Source: an uncultured Lachnospiraceae bacterium
GTDB lineage: Bacteria; Bacillota; Clostridia; Lachnospirales; Lachnospiraceae
Length of the DNA stretch: 64,000 nucleotides
Reading direction: 5' to 3'
Assembly (NCBI GenBank): GCA_910578645.1
Contig: CAJTQI010000003.1
Location: forward strand, 62,001-126,000
Below the pieces are notes generated by a model. That model made no database searches. It saw only the letters and a list, made by a program, of their open reading frames with translations, and was not told the DNA's origin. Positions 44,179-53,330 of the stretch are shown here, in pieces. The position numbers and the translations under genes were made by a program. The stretch's first letter is position 1. Each line of letters begins with the position of its first letter.

Positions 44179-45261
44179 GTGGCTAGAGTGTACAATTTTT
44201 CAGCAGGACCTGCCGTTTTACCGGAGGAAGTCTTAAGAGAAGCGGCGGAAGAAATGTTAGACTATAAGGGCACGGGGATGTCGGTGATGGAGATGAGCCA
44301 TCGTTCTAAGGCTTATGAATCTATCATCAAGGAAGCTGAGGCGGATTTACGGACGCTTCTTGGGATTCCTGATAATTACAAGGTTCTCTTTTTACAGGGC
44401 GGTGCAAGTCTTGTGTTTGCTTCTGTGCCGATGAATCTGATGAAAAACCGCAAAGCGGGTTACATTCTGACAGGCCAGTGGGCAAAGAAGGCCTTCGCCG
44501 AGGCGAAGATTTACGGGGAAGCTGTGGAGCTTGCCTCTTCTGCCGACCAGACTTTCTCTTACATTCCTGATTGCTCAGACCTGCCAATTACGGATGACAT
44601 GGATTATGTGTACATATGCGAGAATAACACGATATATGGGACGAAGTTCCATCATCTGCCGGATACGAAGGGCAAAATCCTTGTGGCGGATGTATCTTCT
44701 TGTTTCCTTTCTGAGCCTATGGATGTATCCGCCTATGGGATGCTCTATGCGGGTGTGCAGAAGAATGTAGGCCCTGCAGGCACGCAGATAGTCATTATCA
44801 GGGAAGACCTGCTTACGGATGATGTTCTTCCGGGCACGCCTACCATGATGAAGTATAAAGTACATGCGGACAATGATTCCTTATATAATACGCCTCCTTC
44901 TTATGGTATTTATATATGCGGCAAAGTTTTTAAGTGGCTTCTTAAAAATGGCGGATTAGAGGCGATGAAGCAGACCAATGAGAAAAAGGCAAAATTACTC
45001 TATGATTTCCTGGATGGAAGCAAGCTCTTTAAGGGAACGGTGAGAAAAGAAGACAGGTCTTTGATGAATGTGCCTTTTGTGACCGGAAGCGATGAACTGG
45101 ATGCGGCGTTCATCAAAGAGGCGACGGCGGCAGGATTCGTGAACCTGAAAGGGCACCGAAGCGTAGGCGGTATGAGGGCGAGTATTTATAATGCCATGCC
45201 GGTGGAGGGCGTGGAGAAGCTCGTCGCGTTTATGGAAGAGTTTGAGAAAAAACACGTATAG
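44179..45261 (+). CDS. serC: Phosphoserine aminotransferase
   Basis: Second step of serine synthesis, 3-phosphohydroxypyruvate plus glutamate to O-phosphoserine. It is 360 residues from GTG 44179, which has GGAGGAG at proper spacing; an earlier TTG is unlikely. It begins VYNFSAGPAVLPEEVL, has MSVMEMSHRSKAYESI, LFLQGGASLVFASVPMNL and the PLP lysine in YAGVQKNVGPAG. serA follows 74 bp later in one operon. Length and motifs are normal. Confidence 0.97.
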   Translation: MARVYNFSAGPAVLPEEVLREAAEEMLDYKGTGMSVMEMSHRSKAYESIIKEAEADLRTLLGIPDNYKVLFLQGGASLVFASVPMNLMKNRKAGYILTGQWAKKAFAEAKIYGEAVELASSADQTFSYIPDCSDLPITDDMDYVYICENNTIYGTKFHHLPDTKGKILVADVSSCFLSEPMDVSAYGMLYAGVQKNVGPAGTQIVIIREDLLTDDVLPGTPTMMKYKVHADNDSLYNTPPSYGIYICGKVFKWLLKNGGLEAMKQTNEKKAKLLYDFLDGSKLFKGTVRKEDRSLMNVPFVTGSDELDAAFIKEATAAGFVNLKGHRSVGGMRASIYNAMPVEGVEKLVAFMEEFEKKHV

Positions 45262-45335
45262 TGTTTCTTCTGTGTAGGGTTAACGGAAGTAAATCGGTAT
45301 AAATGAAAGTCCAGAGACAGAAAGAGGATGTGGAA

Positions 45336-46499
45336 ATGTTTAAATATCATTGTTTAAATCCCATTGCCCAGGTCGGGCTTGAGAAATTCAGTAGCCAGTA
45401 TGAGAAGACAGAACGTGTGGAAGAGGCCGACGGCATCTTGGTCAGAAGCGCCGCCATGCATGACATGGAGCTTCCGGACAGTCTTCTTGCCATCGCCAGG
45501 GCAGGTGCAGGTGTGAATAATATTCCTTTAGATAAATGTGCGGAGAAAGGCATTGTAGTGTTCAACACACCGGGTGCCAATGCTAACGGCGTGAAGGAAC
45601 TTGTGATTGCGGGTATGCTTCTTGCCTCCCGTGATGTGGTAGGCGGTATTGAATGGGTGAAGCAAAACCAGTCCGATGAAAATGTGGGAAAGGCCGCCGA
45701 AAAAGCTAAGAAAAATTTTGCAGGCACGGAGCTTGAGGGCAAGAAACTGGGTATTATCGGTCTTGGCGCAATCGGTGTGCGTGTGGCAAACGTAGCTAAG
45801 CATATGGGCATGGAAGTATACGGCTATGACCCCTATGTATCAGTGGATGCGGCGTGGAATTTGAGCCGGGATGTAAAGCATGTGCTGAATGTGGAAGAAA
45901 TCTATGAGGAATGTGACTTGATTACGATTCATGTGCCTTTGATGGATGCCACAAAAGGCATGGTGGGAGAGGAAGCCATCGGTAAGATGAAGGACGGCGT
46001 AATCTTGTTGAATTTTGCCCGTGACCTTTTGGTGGATGAGAAGGCAGTGCTTACGGGCATTAAAGAAGGCAAAATCCGTAAGTATGTCTCTGACTTCCCT
46101 AATGCCACGACAGCAGGACAGGAAGGTTGTATCGTAATACCACATCTGGGTGCGTCCACGGAGGAGTCTGAGGACAACTGTGCAGTGATGGCGGTCAAGG
46201 AGCTTAAGAATTATCTGGAAAACGGCAATATTGTCAACAGTGTAAACTACCCGAAATGTGACATGGGTGTTTGCGCACAGGCGGGACGTGTGGCCATCTT
46301 CCATAAGAATATTGCCAATATGATTACGAAGTTTACGGCATGTTTCGGTGATATCGGGATTAATATTTCCGATATGACCAATAAGTCCAAAGGGGAGGTC
46401 GCCTATACGATGCTGGACATTGAGACACCTGCTTCCGAGGAAATCATCAAGAAATTGCAGTCCATAAGCGGTGTGTTCCGGGTGAGGGTTGTGAAGTAG
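45336..46499 (+). CDS. serA: D-3-phosphoglycerate dehydrogenase
   Basis: First committed step of serine synthesis. It is 387 residues from ATG 45336, the expected family start (MFKYHCLNPIAQVG). The NAD motif is GLGAIGVRVANVAKHMGMEVYGYDPY; catalytic Arg/Glu/His segments are LVRSAAMHD, NFARDLLVDE and IPHLGASTEE. A C-terminal ACT-like domain (about 315-387) may give feedback control by serine. It is co-transcribed with serC. No serB is seen; a DUF1015 gene lies 1.9 kb downstream. Confidence 0.96.
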   Translation: MFKYHCLNPIAQVGLEKFSSQYEKTERVEEADGILVRSAAMHDMELPDSLLAIARAGAGVNNIPLDKCAEKGIVVFNTPGANANGVKELVIAGMLLASRDVVGGIEWVKQNQSDENVGKAAEKAKKNFAGTELEGKKLGIIGLGAIGVRVANVAKHMGMEVYGYDPYVSVDAAWNLSRDVKHVLNVEEIYEECDLITIHVPLMDATKGMVGEEAIGKMKDGVILLNFARDLLVDEKAVLTGIKEGKIRKYVSDFPNATTAGQEGCIVIPHLGASTEESEDNCAVMAVKELKNYLENGNIVNSVNYPKCDMGVCAQAGRVAIFHKNIANMITKFTACFGDIGINISDMTNKSKGEVAYTMLDIETPASEEIIKKLQSISGVFRVRVVK

Positions 46500-46504
46500 G
46501 ACAG

Positions 46505-46672
46505 AAGCTATTCATAGTTAGAGCGGGAAAAGAACTGCTGTATAAATCGGACATCGTTCTCTCCAAAAAATGGAGAGAATTCGGATTAAGCGAAGGTGAA
46601 TTCATCATTATGCCGGCTTCCGTGAGACAACAGGACGGACAAGAAAAGACAAAAAAGGGCAGGACTTTCTGA
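46505..46672 (+). pseudogene. Possible degraded coding remnant
   Basis: A protein-like reading without a start codon: LFIVRAGKELLYKSDIVLS, then WREFGLSEGEFIIMPASVRQ, then a TGA at 46670. After it, protein-like sequence continues in another frame (REAEEEFESMGCEWPV). It looks like the C-terminal end of a decayed gene, with a frameshift near 46665. I do not recognise the family with confidence. It could also be chance; it fills part of the 275-bp gap between serA and the AraC-type gene. Confidence 0.3.
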
Positions 46673-46774
46673 CCGGAAGGCGATATACTGTTATACAGAA
46701 CAGGGAGGCAGAAGAGGAATTTGAAAGTATGGGATGTGAATGGCCTGTCCGCACAGGGGCTGCAGAAAGAGTGA

Positions 46775-47677
46775 ATGATGGAATGGGTAGCAAGCTTAAA
46801 GAAAGCGATTGATTACATGGAGGAACATCTTCTTACGAATATCAGCGTGGAGGATGTAGCCGATGCAGTACACATATCTCCATTCTATTTTCAGAAAGGG
46901 TTCAAAATTGTCACAGGCTATTCCATTGGGGAATATTTGAGAAACCGGAGACTGTACATGGCAGGACTGGACGTGATACAAGGGAAGACAGGGGCTGCAC
47001 AGGAAAAGGTAATTAATCTGTCTTACAAATATGGATATGATACGCCGGAAAGCTTTAGCAAAGCATTCTCACGCTTTCATGGCATATCTCCTGCGCAGCT
47101 CAGAAAGTGTCCTTATCAGATTAAGGTGTTTCTGCCTCTTAGTATAAAAATATCAATACAAGGAGGATATAAGATGGATTTCACAGTCGAAAAAAGGAAC
47201 GCTATGAAAATGATTGGATTTGAGAGGATAGTTTCTTACGATTCTTCTCAACAGGAAATCCCAAAGTTCTGGCATGAATTTTGCGAGCGGTATTGTGGGC
47301 CCGAAGGTTTTCCGGGGAAGGAAGAGACTCGGCAGGCAGTTGCCGCGTGCATGGTGGGAGAATTTGGTATCTGTGCCATGCAGGAATCCGACCAGAATCA
47401 GTTTCGTTACTATATCGCGGGAACATATCAGGGAGGACAGGTGCCGGATGGTATGACGGTTATCGAGATTCCGGCCGGCGAGTGGGTGAAATTTAAATGT
47501 ATTGGCCCGATGCCGCAGGCCCTGCAGACGGTCAATTCCCGGATTTGGGGGGAATGGCTTCCCGGAAATCAGGAGTTTGAGACCGCATTGCCTATCAATA
47601 TTGAATGGTATTCCACAGGAGATACGAATAGCAGCGATTACGAAAGTGAAATCTGGATACCGGTAAGGCGGTTATAA
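46775..47677 (+). CDS. AraC-family regulator with GyrI-like effector domain
   Basis: A 300-residue regulator. Two helix-turn-helix units occupy residues 8-110 (ISVEDVADAVHISPFYFQKGFK and INLSYKYGYDTPESFSKAFSRFHGISP). The C-terminal half (about 130-300) is a GyrI-like/AraC effector-binding domain (FTVEKRNAMKMIGFE, YYIAGTY, VIEIPAGEWVKFKCIGPMPQALQ, IEWY). Such proteins bind small hydrophobic cations or drugs. The target is unknown; no efflux gene is adjacent. It separates serA from the DUF1015 gene and has its own terminator. Confidence 0.9.
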   Translation: MMEWVASLKKAIDYMEEHLLTNISVEDVADAVHISPFYFQKGFKIVTGYSIGEYLRNRRLYMAGLDVIQGKTGAAQEKVINLSYKYGYDTPESFSKAFSRFHGISPAQLRKCPYQIKVFLPLSIKISIQGGYKMDFTVEKRNAMKMIGFERIVSYDSSQQEIPKFWHEFCERYCGPEGFPGKEETRQAVAACMVGEFGICAMQESDQNQFRYYIAGTYQGGQVPDGMTVIEIPAGEWVKFKCIGPMPQALQTVNSRIWGEWLPGNQEFETALPINIEWYSTGDTNSSDYESEIWIPVRRL

Positions 47678-47773
47678 TCCGTTTCCTTCTGAACAAGAAT
47701 GGAAATACGCTTTGCACAGAATAGGTAGGATTCTGGGATAAGCTTTTTATATGGGATAAAATTTCATAGGGAA

Positions 47774-47816
47774 GGCTCTTGCAATAAGTTAACGACATTG
47801 CAAGAGCCCTCCTTTT
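47774..47816 (+). terminator. Terminator after the AraC-type gene
   Basis: GGCTCTTGCAAT and ATTGCAAGAGCC (right arm 47797-47808) are perfect 12-bp arms with an 11-nt loop, followed by CTCCTTTT. Confidence 0.88.
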
Positions 47817-47848
47817 ACTATATAAGGCATTTCCCGGAAAATAAATTA

Positions 47849-47888
47849 CGAGTTTGCGAAGCAAAACTCGTAAACGAGCTGTGCTCGT
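47849..47888. repeat. 40-bp double-hairpin repeat, copy 1
   Basis: Contains CGAGTTT-TGCGAAGCA-AAACTCG and ACGAGC-TGT-GCTCGT back to back. It is identical over 40 bp to the copy at 47924-47963. Confidence 0.92.
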
Positions 47889-47923
47889 ACTTTATTTAAA
47901 ATGGAATATTCCCTGGTTTATCT

Positions 47924-47963
47924 CGAGTTTGCGAAGCAAAACTCGTAAACGAGCTGTGCTCGT
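47924..47963. repeat. 40-bp double-hairpin repeat, copy 2
   Basis: Exact copy of 47849-47888, offset by 75 bp. It ends six bases from the stop codon of the minus-strand gene at 47969, so it can act as that gene's terminator. Confidence 0.92.
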
Positions 47964-47968
47964 TTTGT

Positions 47969-48253
47969 TTAACTTAAGCGGTTAGCAATCTTGGAGAAAT
48001 TGGCGCTTTCTTCTTCGTCAAGGGTAGCTTCTAACTGTTTCTGTGCCTCCACGGATGCCTCGCTGGCAAGGTCCATGTAGAGTATAAATACGTCCTCCAC
48101 GGACATACCTTTTTCTTCGGCTATTTCTTGCATAACAGGTTTCAGGGCCTCCAACTGGAAAGAGATTCTTGTCTTCTGGGGGTCAATGTCTGCCAATGCC
48201 TGTTCGGCATAGGCGTTAATACGCTCTAAAATTTCTTTGTTTTCTGGTGCCAT
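47969..48253 (-). CDS. Small helical protein of unknown function
   Basis: A 94-residue protein from the ATG at 48253, with AGGAA eight bases upstream on minus. It is almost wholly helical and charged (ILERINAYAEQALADID, LEALKPVMQEIAEEKGMSVEDVF, EAQKQLEATLDEEES). There is no signal peptide or membrane segment. I do not recognise the family. It is transcribed alone, divergent from the DUF1015 gene and ending in the double-hairpin repeat. The codon use is like that of its neighbours, which supports a real gene. Confidence 0.65.
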   Translation of the reverse strand: MAPENKEILERINAYAEQALADIDPQKTRISFQLEALKPVMQEIAEEKGMSVEDVFILYMDLASEASVEAQKQLEATLDEEESANFSKIANRLS

Positions 48254-48421
48254 GGCCACACTTCCTTTTCTGTTGGATTTTATTTGACTTGTGCTGTCAT
48301 AATATCTCCCATATTTTATCACTTCATGCTTGTGCTGTATAGGCTAATTTGCTAAAATAAATTTATATTGTGTTGGAATGAAATAAACATCAATATAAAA
48401 TATATCAGGACAGGAGACGAA

Positions 48422-49663
48422 ATGGCAAAAGTAAATCCTTTTTGTGCCGTGAGGCCCAGGGATGACCTGGCGGAGCGCATTGCGGCATTGCCTTATGACG
48501 TGTACAGCAGGCAGGAAGCCTATGAGAAGGTGCAGGGTGACCCATATACTTTTCTTCGGATTGACAGGCCGGAGACACAGTTTGCGGCAGATTATGATAT
48601 GTATGCACCGGAAGTCTATGGGAAAGCCAGGGACTTGCTTGTCGGCATGTTGGAGGATGGACTGTTTATTGAGGAAACCAGAGAGGCATACTATGTGTAT
48701 GAACTGGTGATGGATGGACGTTCCCAGGTGGGAATCGGAGCATGCGCCTGCGTGGATGATTATGAGAGGCAGGTTATTAAGAAGCATGAGAACACCAGGG
48801 CGGATAAAGAGGCGGACCGCATACGCCACGTGGATGTATGCAGTGCCCAGACGGGACCGATTTTCCTGGCATACCGCAGGCGTGAAGGGATAGAAAAACA
48901 AGTGCGCAAGGCGATGGAGGGAGCGCCGGTATATGATTTTACGGCGGAAGACGGAGTTACACACAGGGTGTGGGTCATTGACAATACGGAAGATGTGGAA
49001 CAGATTAGACAGGAATTTGAGCAAGTTGAGTCTGTCTACATCGCGGACGGACACCACAGATGCGCTTCGGCGGTGCGTGTATCGCAAATACGCAGGAAGG
49101 CACACCCGGATTATACGGGACAGGAACAGTTTAACTATTTTCTTTCGGTGTTGTTTCCCGATGACCAGTTGATGATTATGGATTATAATCGTGTGGTCAA
49201 GACGCTTAACGGACATTCTGAGGAAGCGTTTCTGGAGCAGGTGAAGGGAATTTTTAATCTTTCCGTTGTCGGAAGACAGCCTTACCGCCCTCAGTGCAAG
49301 GGACAGATTGGAATGTATCTGAAAGATACATGGTACTGTCTGGAAATCAGGAAAGAAAGGTATACCGGTGACGAGGTGGAGGACTTAGACGTGGCGATTC
49401 TGCAGCAGGACCTTCTTTCCCCGGTACTTGGGATTGTGGACCCTAAAGTGGATGACAGAATTGACTTTGTGGGCGGTATCAGAGGAATGGAGGAGCTAAT
49501 GCGGCGTGTACATAAGGATGCCAAGGTGGCCTTTGCCATGTATCCCACGGATATCCATGAGCTTTTTGCCGTGTCGGATGCGGGGAAACTTATGCCGCCG
49601 AAATCCACATGGTTTGAACCGAAATTAAGGAGCGGGTTGCTCATCCACCGGATAGAACAATGA
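48422..49663 (+). CDS. DUF1015 family protein (COG4198)
   Basis: A 413-residue protein from ATG 48422 (AGGAG five bases before). Family marks: FCAVRPRDDLAERIAALPYDV at the start, KKHENTRADKEADRI, TGPIFLAYR, and YIADGHHRCASAVR, then YFLSVLFPDDQLMIMDYNRVV. The ADGHHR motif recalls the DGHHR of ParB/Srx-fold phosphotransferases such as SerK-type serine kinases. DUF1015 genes often lie beside serC and serA, and here they are separated only by the AraC-type gene, a remnant and one small gene. No function is proven to my knowledge; a role in phosphoserine metabolism is an inference. Confidence 0.88.
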   Translation: MAKVNPFCAVRPRDDLAERIAALPYDVYSRQEAYEKVQGDPYTFLRIDRPETQFAADYDMYAPEVYGKARDLLVGMLEDGLFIEETREAYYVYELVMDGRSQVGIGACACVDDYERQVIKKHENTRADKEADRIRHVDVCSAQTGPIFLAYRRREGIEKQVRKAMEGAPVYDFTAEDGVTHRVWVIDNTEDVEQIRQEFEQVESVYIADGHHRCASAVRVSQIRRKAHPDYTGQEQFNYFLSVLFPDDQLMIMDYNRVVKTLNGHSEEAFLEQVKGIFNLSVVGRQPYRPQCKGQIGMYLKDTWYCLEIRKERYTGDEVEDLDVAILQQDLLSPVLGIVDPKVDDRIDFVGGIRGMEELMRRVHKDAKVAFAMYPTDIHELFAVSDAGKLMPPKSTWFEPKLRSGLLIHRIEQ

Positions 49664-49676
49664 GATGTAAGGTTAC

Positions 49677-49726
49677 GCTGTCTCAACAAAAGTCGAGACA
49701 AGAGCAGCATAGAAATGGAGGAAAAC
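49677..49726 (+). promoter_or_regulatory. 5' leader element shared with the gene at 57616
   Basis: Begins GCTGTCTC and contains a TGTCTC/GAGACA stem (loop AACAAAAGTC), then CAGC, then AGAAATGGAG as ribosome binding site. About 34 of 42 bases match 57567-57608, including the GCTG/CAGC ends. Confidence 0.6.
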
Positions 49727-52255
49727 ATGGATAAAAAACTATATAAAATGATGAATTGGCCGGAAATTGAAGGGATTGTATATTCTGAATCGGACAACCC
49801 GCATGCGTTGTTAGGCGCCCATGTTACGGGGAACTGTGTGCTTGTGCAGACATTCCAGCCGGGGGCGAAGAGTGTGCGCCTGCAGCCTTTGGAGGGTGAC
49901 AAGAGCTATCAGATGGAGATGGCTGACGAGGAAGGGTATTTTGCAGTGGCGTTGCCGGGCAAGAAAATTCCTGACTATGAATACATTGTGGAAGCAGAAG
50001 ACGGTTCTTTAAAGAAAGTGAAAGATGCCTATAACTTCCCGCCCCAGATGACGAAGGAAGATACTGAGAAGTTCAATGCAGGCATTCACTACATGGTCTA
50101 TGAGAAGCTGGGCGCACATCCGGCGAAGATAGACGGTGTGGAAGGTGTCCTTTTTGCTGTTTGGGCGCCCAATGCACTGCGTGTCAGTGTTGTGGGTGAT
50201 TTCAACGGATGGGATGGCAGGACGCATCAGATGCGGCGTCTGTGGGATTCCGGCATTTTTGAATTGTTTTTACCGGGCGTCAAAGCAGGTGACTGTTACA
50301 AATTTGAGATTAAGGCGAAGGGCGGGCTGACTTTCCTGAAAGCGGACCCCTATGCTTTCGGCCAACAGCTTAGGCCGGACAGCGCATCTGTTGTCAGGGA
50401 TATCAATGGTTTCCGGTGGGAAGACGGCAAGTGGATGAAGAACCGTGCAGCGGTACAGGCACAGGACCAGCCTATCAACGTATATGAGATTTATCTTGGC
50501 TCTTTTGCCAAACCCGAAGGGGGCGAGGGATACTGTAACTACAGGGAGCTTGCGCCGAAGGTGGTTGAATATGTAAAGAAGATGGGCTATACCCATATAG
50601 AGCTTATGCCGGTTATGGAACATCCCCTGGATGCTTCCTGGGGGTATCAGGTGATTGGGTATTATGCGCCCACATCCCGCTATGGGACGGCAGAGGACTT
50701 CATGTTCTTTATGAATGAGATGCACAAAGCGGGAATCGGCGTGATTCTGGATTGGGTTCCGGCGCATTTTCCGCGGGATACTTACGGCCTGTCCGGCTTT
50801 GACGGCACATGTCTGTATGAGCATCAAGACCCGAGACAGGGCGCTCATCCGCACTGGGGTACGCTGATTTATAATTATGGCAGGCCGGAAGTGCGCAACT
50901 ACCTGATTGCCAATGCACTGTACTGGGTGGAGCAGTATCATGTTGACGGTATCCGTATCGATGCGGTTGCATCCATGTTATATCTGGATTACGGAAAAAA
51001 TGACGGAGAGTGGGTTGCCAATATATATGGCGGCAATGAAAATCTGGAGGCGGTGGAATTTTTAAAGCACCTCAATTCCATTATGAAAAAACGTAATGAA
51101 GGCGTTTTAATGATTGCCGAAGAATCCACGGCATGGCCGAAAATTACAGGGGCGCTTGAGGATGACGGACTTGGCTTTGACCTGAAATGGAATATGGGAT
51201 TTATGAACGACTATCTGGATTATATTAAGACGGACCCTTATTTCCGCTCAGGAAAGCACAATGAGCTGACTTTCAGTATGATTTATGCTTACAGCGAGAA
51301 GTTTATGCTTGTATTCTCCCACGATGAGGTGGTACATGGCAAGGCCACTTTGATTGGAAAGATGCCTGGGGAACGTGCGCAGCAGTTTGCAAACCTGCGC
51401 CTGACTTATGCATACCATATGACCCATCCGGGCAAGAAACTGATGTTTATGGGACAGGATATCGGCGAGTATGACGAGTTCAATGAGGCGAGGGAAGTAG
51501 AGTGGGAGTTGCTTGAACAGGAAGAGCACGGGAAGTTAAACAGGCTGTTTGCGGACATGAATAAATTGTATTTGTCACAGCCTGCGCTTTATGCGAAAGA
51601 TACGTCATGGGATGGATTTGAGTGGATTAACTGTATCACGCCCAATGCCTGTATGCTTTCTTATGTTCGTAAGGCGAGTGAGCCACTGGATTCTTTGGTG
51701 GTGGTGGCAAATTTTGCCAATGCGAAACAGAACTTCCGTATCGGGGTGCCCTATGAGGGCAAATATACGGAGATACTTAATACCGACGCTAAGATATACG
51801 GCGGAAACGGTGTTGTTAATCAGGATGTCTGCAGGACAGAAGAGGAAGAATGGGACGGTAAGCCTTACGCTATCGATATGGTAAGCGCGCCGCTTTCTAT
51901 CAGCATTTTCTCCTACGTTCCCTATACTGCGGATGAGAAGGCAGAGATTGAGCGGGTGCGGGCTGAGAAGAGGCGTAAGGAGAAGGAAGAAGAGGAACGC
52001 AGAATCGCGCAGGAAACGGCAGACACCATCGCGAGAGAAGCGGCCGAGGCGAAGAGACTGGCGAAGATTGCCGCAGCCGAGGCAAAAGAGAAAGCCAGAC
52101 TGGCCGACGAGATGATAAAGAAAGCACAGGAGGCAGCGGTTAAACTGCAGAAAATTACGCAGGCGCAGGCAGAGGCGGACGCCATAGAAAAGGAATCGGC
52201 AAAGGCACAGACAGAAGCCCCCAAACGTGGCAGGAAAGCAGTGAAAAACAAATAA
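49727..52255 (+). CDS. glgB: 1,4-alpha-glucan branching enzyme with coiled-coil tail
   Basis: Adds alpha-1,6 branches to glycogen. It is 842 residues from ATG 49727; the ATG at 49715 lies before the GGAGG site and is rejected. An N-terminal module (HALLGAHV, 20-110) and a CBM48 domain (AVWAPNALRVSVVGDFNGWDGR) precede the GH13 barrel, with WGYQVIGYYAPTSRYG, the nucleophile Asp in DGIRIDAVASML, the acid Glu in IAEESTAWP, and FSHDEVVHGK. The usual length is 630-750. The extra 110 residues (nt about 51925-52252) form a highly charged Ala/Lys/Glu coiled coil ending GRKAVKNK, not part of the enzyme fold. No other glg gene is nearby. Confidence 0.95.
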   Translation: MDKKLYKMMNWPEIEGIVYSESDNPHALLGAHVTGNCVLVQTFQPGAKSVRLQPLEGDKSYQMEMADEEGYFAVALPGKKIPDYEYIVEAEDGSLKKVKDAYNFPPQMTKEDTEKFNAGIHYMVYEKLGAHPAKIDGVEGVLFAVWAPNALRVSVVGDFNGWDGRTHQMRRLWDSGIFELFLPGVKAGDCYKFEIKAKGGLTFLKADPYAFGQQLRPDSASVVRDINGFRWEDGKWMKNRAAVQAQDQPINVYEIYLGSFAKPEGGEGYCNYRELAPKVVEYVKKMGYTHIELMPVMEHPLDASWGYQVIGYYAPTSRYGTAEDFMFFMNEMHKAGIGVILDWVPAHFPRDTYGLSGFDGTCLYEHQDPRQGAHPHWGTLIYNYGRPEVRNYLIANALYWVEQYHVDGIRIDAVASMLYLDYGKNDGEWVANIYGGNENLEAVEFLKHLNSIMKKRNEGVLMIAEESTAWPKITGALEDDGLGFDLKWNMGFMNDYLDYIKTDPYFRSGKHNELTFSMIYAYSEKFMLVFSHDEVVHGKATLIGKMPGERAQQFANLRLTYAYHMTHPGKKLMFMGQDIGEYDEFNEAREVEWELLEQEEHGKLNRLFADMNKLYLSQPALYAKDTSWDGFEWINCITPNACMLSYVRKASEPLDSLVVVANFANAKQNFRIGVPYEGKYTEILNTDAKIYGGNGVVNQDVCRTEEEEWDGKPYAIDMVSAPLSISIFSYVPYTADEKAEIERVRAEKRRKEKEEEERRIAQETADTIAREAAEAKRLAKIAAAEAKEKARLADEMIKKAQEAAVKLQKITQAQAEADAIEKESAKAQTEAPKRGRKAVKNK

Positions 52256-52286
52256 TTTTTACAAGAGGAATGAACGGAGGATTACA

Positions 52287-53162
52287 GTGGCAGAATTAGA
52301 GCAGATTGCATCAGAAGAACTGAACATGGGACTGCTACAGACTTATTTGCAGCAGCTTCCGGATAAGGCACTGCGTTTTGGCATGAGGGTGTTTTTGGCA
52401 TTCATCTTTTTTCTGGTGGGTGTACAGATAATCAGGCTGGTGCGCCGGATTGTCAGGCGCTCTTTGCAAAGAGGCAACGCGGATGTGGGTGTGGTGCAGT
52501 TTTTGGATTCTTTTGTGAAGGTTGTGCTTTATATTCTGTTACTGTTTATGATTGCATCGGGATTCGGGCTGGACGCCACCAGTGTGGTGGCGCTGCTTGG
52601 TTCCGCCGGTGTTGCTGTGGGCCTGGCAGTGCAGGGGAGCCTGTCCAACTTTGCAGGCGGCGTTTTGATTCTGCTTTTGAAACCTTTCAGGGTGGACGAC
52701 TATATACGGGTGGACAGTGAGGGTAAAGAAGGCACTGTTACGGAAATCCAGTTGTTTTATACGAAGTTGTCAACGCCGGATAACCATGTTGTTATTATTC
52801 CCAATGGCTCTCTTTCAAATTCCAGTATCTTAAATATGAGTACACTGGAGGACCGGAGGATGGATATCGTAGTGGGCATTTCCTATGATGCGGATATCCG
52901 CCGGGCGAAAGAAATCCTTTTTAAGATTCTGGAAGAAGATGAGGCTGTTATCCAGGAAAAAGACCACAGGGTGTTTGTGCAGGAACTGGCAGACAGCAGC
53001 GTCAATCTGAATGTGCGCTGTTGGGCGGCAAACGAGGCTTATTGGGAATGTAAATGGCGTATCACGGAAGAAATTAAATATGCATTGGACGAGGCGGGGA
53101 TTTCCATACCTTATCCGCAGATGGATGTGCATGTGAAACATGCGGAGGCAGATGTGGAGTAG
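52287..53162 (+). CDS. Small-conductance mechanosensitive channel (MscS family)
   Basis: A 291-residue channel that opens under membrane tension to release solutes. It starts at GTG 52287 with GGAGG six bases upstream. There are three helices; the pore helix is Gly/Ala-rich (SVVALLGSAGVAVGLAVQGSLSNFAGG). The beta domain has FRVDDYIRV, GTVTEIQLFYTKLSTPDNHVVIIPNG, and the C-terminal alpha/beta part ends ISIPYPQMDVHV. It is typical in length and lies 31 bp after glgB; the order suggests co-transcription. Confidence 0.94.
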   Translation: MAELEQIASEELNMGLLQTYLQQLPDKALRFGMRVFLAFIFFLVGVQIIRLVRRIVRRSLQRGNADVGVVQFLDSFVKVVLYILLLFMIASGFGLDATSVVALLGSAGVAVGLAVQGSLSNFAGGVLILLLKPFRVDDYIRVDSEGKEGTVTEIQLFYTKLSTPDNHVVIIPNGSLSNSSILNMSTLEDRRMDIVVGISYDADIRRAKEILFKILEEDEAVIQEKDHRVFVQELADSSVNLNVRCWAANEAYWECKWRITEEIKYALDEAGISIPYPQMDVHVKHAEADVE

Positions 53163-53209
53163 CACGAACATGAAAAATAAAAAATAATAGAACAAGTATA
53201 AAATTTCTC

Positions 53210-53238
53210 TTGCAAAATTGCAGATAAACCAGTATAAT
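53210..53238 (+). promoter_or_regulatory. Promoter of tRNA-Thr
   Basis: TTGCAA at 53210-53215, 17-bp spacer, TATAAT at 53233-53238, 20 bp before the tRNA. Confidence 0.85.
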
Positions 53239-53258
53239 AATTTTTGTTGCAGGAATAT

Positions 53259-53330
53259 GCTGGAATAGCGCAGTTGGCAGCGCAACTGATTCGTAATCAG
53301 TAGGTCGAGGGTTCAAGTCCCTTTTCCAGC
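53259..53330 (+). tRNA. tRNA-Thr (anticodon CGT)
   Basis: 72 nt with a perfect 7-bp acceptor stem (GCTGGAA/TTCCAGC). The anticodon stem is ACTGA/TCAGT with loop TTCGTAA, so the anticodon is CGT and it reads ACG. The T arm is GAGGG-TTCAAGT-CCCTT. The 3' CCA is not encoded. Confidence 0.95.

Noticed and set aside
48344..49216. 290-codon minus-strand ORF opposite the DUF1015 gene
   Set aside because: Shadow; the plus-strand gene is conserved and has a good start.
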